A stretch of DNA of 8,003 nucleotides from Desulfobacterales bacterium (GTDB lineage: Bacteria > Desulfobacterota > Desulfobacteria > Desulfobacterales > DAOWNP01), in the NCBI GenBank assembly GCA_030149595.1, contig JASFBI010000066.1:1-8003 (forward strand), read 5' to 3'. The notes under the pieces were generated by a model, which did not search any database, was not told the DNA's origin, and saw only the letters and a program-made list of their open reading frames with translations. How positions within the stretch are numbered: position 1 is the stretch's first letter; each line of letters begins with the position of its first letter. Shown here piece after piece: positions 6,250 to 8,003 of this stretch. The translations under genes were made by a program, and so were the position numbers.

Positions 6250-6885
6250 TTAAAAAGGCCATAAAAAACATTTATTGGATTTATTAAGGTTATGTCTGCA
6301 TTGTGAAAGCTGGTATGAATAACTATTTGCTTTGAGCCTCACTTTTTTTGCAGTTTTTTTAAGCCATGGTTTTCTGTTATATGTTTTTTTTAAAAAGCCG
6401 CCATGGCCTTCGTGATAAGCCAGATATAGATTGTATGTATCTTTTTTTGATATTTTGCATTTTATTTTGGACAAATTGCAATACCAGCCGATAAAATCTA
6501 TGGCATCAGCAAAATCATCTCTATCTGCCCCGGTGTTTTGTGTTTTTTTTATATATTGCTTCCAGGTGCTGTCAATTGCTTGCGAATAGCCAAATGCTGA
6601 AGAAGGTCTTGGGCCTGGAAAAATAAACAGACATTTTGTTCTTGGTGGTTTGGCAGAGGAGATAAATTTTGATTCCTGATGCATTATGGCCATCATTACA
6701 GGGATAGGGACACCCCACCTGTTAGAGGCTGTTTTGCTGTGTTTATACCATTTGTTGTTTTGATAAAAAAGTTTACACAGGTTATTAATATCTTTTGGAG
6801 GAGATTTATTCCAGCTGCACCCTGTGATAAAGATAACTGTTAATAGGATAATTGTTTTGACAGGTTGTTTAATTAATATTAACAA
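6250..6885 (-). CDS. Lytic murein transglycosylase, SLT-domain lipoprotein
   Basis: A 211-residue protein with a signal peptide and lipobox (ITGC, lipidated Cys23), so it is probably anchored on the periplasmic side of the envelope. The SLT (lysozyme-like) domain spans about 45-165: the catalytic Glu is E71 in MHQESKF, AFGYSQ (97-102) is the substrate-groove motif and AYHEG (156-160) the third family motif. It should cleave the MurNAc-GlcNAc bond of peptidoglycan with 1,6-anhydro ring formation. PGPRPSSAFGYSQ resembles the EmtA/MltC-like small transglycosylases. The start is TTG at 6885: an in-frame TAA at 6903-6901 closes the frame upstream, no ATG or GTG occurs before the lipobox, and AAGAGA lies 5 bases before it. 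The end (about 185-211) is basic with two extra Cys. It heads a - strand group with the unknown protein and the J-protein. Confidence 0.88.
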   Translation of the reverse strand: MLILIKQPVKTIILLTVIFITGCSWNKSPPKDINNLCKLFYQNNKWYKHSKTASNRWGVPIPVMMAIMHQESKFISSAKPPRTKCLFIFPGPRPSSAFGYSQAIDSTWKQYIKKTQNTGADRDDFADAIDFIGWYCNLSKIKCKISKKDTYNLYLAYHEGHGGFLKKTYNRKPWLKKTAKKVRLKANSYSYQLSQCRHNLNKSNKCFLWPF

Positions 6886-6954
6886 AATTTTCTCTTTTTT
6901 TTAAAAAATTAATACCAAGAATAAAAAATAACAGGATGATAATGTTAAAAACAT

Positions 6955-7019
6955 TATTTAATTTAATTTTATTCTATACTAAACCATGTTAGTAAGATAA
7001 AATAAAATTAAATTAAATA
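6955..7019. repeat. Perfect 19-bp AT-only inverted repeat in the divergent intergenic region
   Basis: TATTTAATTTAATTTTATT (6955-6973) is exactly repeated in inverse at 7001-7019. The 27-base centre contains a smaller hairpin (ACTAA 6978-6982 with TTAGT 6989-6993). Nine T follow the right arm (7023-7031), and A-rich bases precede the left arm, so the stem could extend after three mismatches. It looks like a terminator without GC, but it lies between two divergent gene starts, where no terminator is expected. A small insertion remnant or a protein-binding palindrome are alternatives. Confidence 0.7.
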
Positions 7020-7152
7020 CAATTTTTTTTTATCCTTTCATGCTTTTTAAAATCACTATATATGTAGAACTAAGTCTTTAATCTATACTTAAACTTTATA
7101 TTGCCATCATGGAAAATTTTAAATGATAAACTCTATTTAAGGATAAAGAACA

Positions 7153-8003
7153 ATGGGTATAAAAGGTAATTTTGAATCAGAAAAGGAAAGGCAGACCCGT
7201 TTTTTTACTAATGTGACCCATGAAATTAAAACTCCTATAAATAATATATTACAACTGAGTGATTTGGTTTTAAGTACAGGTTTGACAAAAAAGCAGGAAA
7301 AATATATTAAAAATATTCGTTTGTCTGCTGATTTTCTTTCAGCACTGGTTAATGATATTTTAGATCTTTCAAGAATTGAAGCAGGCAAGCTTTTTTTTGA
7401 ATCAATACCCTTTAATATAAGAAGGTTAATAGAGGAACTTTCTGATATATTTACTGACCTGTTGTTTGATAAAAAAGTTGAGGTAATTATTGATATTGAT
7501 TCTGATGTTCCTGAAGAAATTATAGGAGATCAACTTCGTGTACGGCAGGTGCTAATAAATTTATTTTCAAATGCTGTTAAATATACAGAAAAAGGTGAAA
7601 TTTATGGAGTTATTCATAAATCCCTTAACCCTATTGAAGATTATGCTGTTGGTAAAACAAAACTATTCTCAATTAAAGCTGATGATGATTCTACAGATTT
7701 GTATTGCAGAATGATTTATCCTCCAAATTTTGATGAACATAAAAAATATCCAGTTATAGTTTATGTCTATGGTGGACCTCATGCTCAATTAGTTACAGAT
7801 AGTTGGGGGCGTGGAAGATATGCATTCTGGTTTAATTATATGGCACAACAAGGTTATATAGTTTTTACTCTTGATAATAGAGGCTCTGCTAACCGAGGAA
7901 TAGAATTTGAGCAAGCTGTTCACAGAACTTTAGGAACTATAGAAGTTCAAGATCAAATGACTGGATTAAAACATCTATATTCTCTTCCATACGTACACCC
8001 TGC
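7153..8003 (+). CDS. Hybrid frame: sensor-less histidine kinase joined in frame to S9 (DPP-IV-like) peptidase, 3'-partial
   Basis: The frame is open from ATG 7153 (AAGGA at 7139-7143, 9-base spacer; in-frame TAA at 7144-7146) to the window end, 283 codons. Residues 17-82 are a HisKA dimerisation domain with the phosphoacceptor His23 in THEIKTP and DILDLSRIEAGKL. Residues 126-149 carry the N box of the ATPase domain (Asn140 in NLFSNAVKYT). The DxGxG and later G boxes that should follow are absent. From about residue 159 (NPIEDY) the sequence is that of an S9 peptidase hydrolase domain: TDLYCRMIYPPNFD, KKYPVIVYVYGGPHAQ, FTLDNRGSANRG and LGTIEVQDQM. The catalytic Ser-Asp-His lie beyond the edge. 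The kinase half cannot bind ATP normally, and the peptidase half lacks its propeller and signal peptide. A broken or recombined gene or an assembly join is likelier than a working fusion. Confidence 0.8.
   Translation, partial: MGIKGNFESEKERQTRFFTNVTHEIKTPINNILQLSDLVLSTGLTKKQEKYIKNIRLSADFLSALVNDILDLSRIEAGKLFFESIPFNIRRLIEELSDIFTDLLFDKKVEVIIDIDSDVPEEIIGDQLRVRQVLINLFSNAVKYTEKGEIYGVIHKSLNPIEDYAVGKTKLFSIKADDDSTDLYCRMIYPPNFDEHKKYPVIVYVYGGPHAQLVTDSWGRGRYAFWFNYMAQQGYIVFTLDNRGSANRGIEFEQAVHRTLGTIEVQDQMTGLKHLYSLPYVHP
7600..8003 (+). other. Putative foreign or mis-joined segment encoding S9 peptidase hydrolase domain
   Basis: The switch from kinase to peptidase similarity falls between about 7600 and 7635. 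In the segment after it all six Gln codons are CAA, while the upstream kinase part has three CAG and two CAA, and the thiolase gene has only CAG. The peptide motifs (VYVYGGPHAQ, RGSANRG, LGTIEVQDQ) are those common in S9B peptidases of Bacteroidota. This supports a different origin for the right end, by recombination or by contig chimerism. The sample of codons is small. Confidence 0.5.

Noticed and set aside
7101..7130. TTGCCA...GATAAA as a promoter for the kinase frame
   Set aside because: The 18-base spacing and weak -10 would start RNA almost on the ribosome site, so I do not list it.
7137..7388. Antisense open frame opposite the kinase
   Set aside because: It lies wholly on the complement of the HisKA coding region, which has clear protein motifs, and shows no motif of its own.
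1..8003. CRISPR arrays, tRNA, rRNA, riboswitches, transposase genes
   Set aside because: No regularly spaced repeats, cloverleaf-like segments, rRNA motifs or DDE/recombinase motifs were seen by eye on either strand.

Overview
The window looks like a piece of an AT-rich genome of an anaerobic, CoA-metabolising bacterium. The acyl-CoA genes (a DUF35 fusion protein, an SCP-x-type thiolase and a MaoC hydratase) and the single-subunit TatA next to small Cys-motif proteins suggest a Desulfobacterota (Desulfobacterales-like) sulfate reducer. That assignment is inference from gene style; no rRNA or marker gene is present.

Layout. (1) Bases 1-1933, + strand: the 3' part of a gene joining an HMG-CoA-synthase-like thiolase fold to a DUF35 zinc-ribbon/OB domain, followed by an SCP-x-type thiolase. 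The pair ends at a very strong intrinsic terminator (2096-2141). (2) 2140-2928, - strand: a NUDT19-like Nudix hydrolase, convergent with the thiolase, its stop codon inside the terminator T-tract. (3) 2929-3153: a divergent promoter region. (4) 3154-4035, + strand: a double-hotdog (R)-specific enoyl-CoA hydratase, ending at a hairpin probably shared with the convergent tatA operon. (5) 4101-6885, - strand: transcribed in the order lytic transglycosylase lipoprotein, unknown helical protein, J-domain co-chaperone, then (behind its own predicted promoter) a Cys-motif protein and tatA. (6) 6886-7152: an AT-only intergenic region with a perfect 19-bp inverted repeat. (7) 7153-8003, + strand: an open frame running off the end. 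It starts as a histidine kinase without a sensor domain and changes abruptly, in frame, into the hydrolase part of an S9 (dipeptidyl-peptidase IV-like) peptidase.

Functionally, regions 1-4 fit handling of acyl-CoA thioesters: condensation or thiolysis by the DUF35-bridged pair, hydration of enoyl-CoA by MaoC, and perhaps CoA or acyl-CoA pyrophosphate hydrolysis by the Nudix enzyme. The - strand block is envelope and protein-quality-control in flavour (murein lysis, Tat export, J-protein). The most unusual object is the kinase/peptidase hybrid at the right end. It is either a real but broken or fused gene or, more likely, a chimeric join in the assembly: the kinase half lacks its ATP-binding G boxes and the peptidase half uses glutamine codons differently from the rest of the window.
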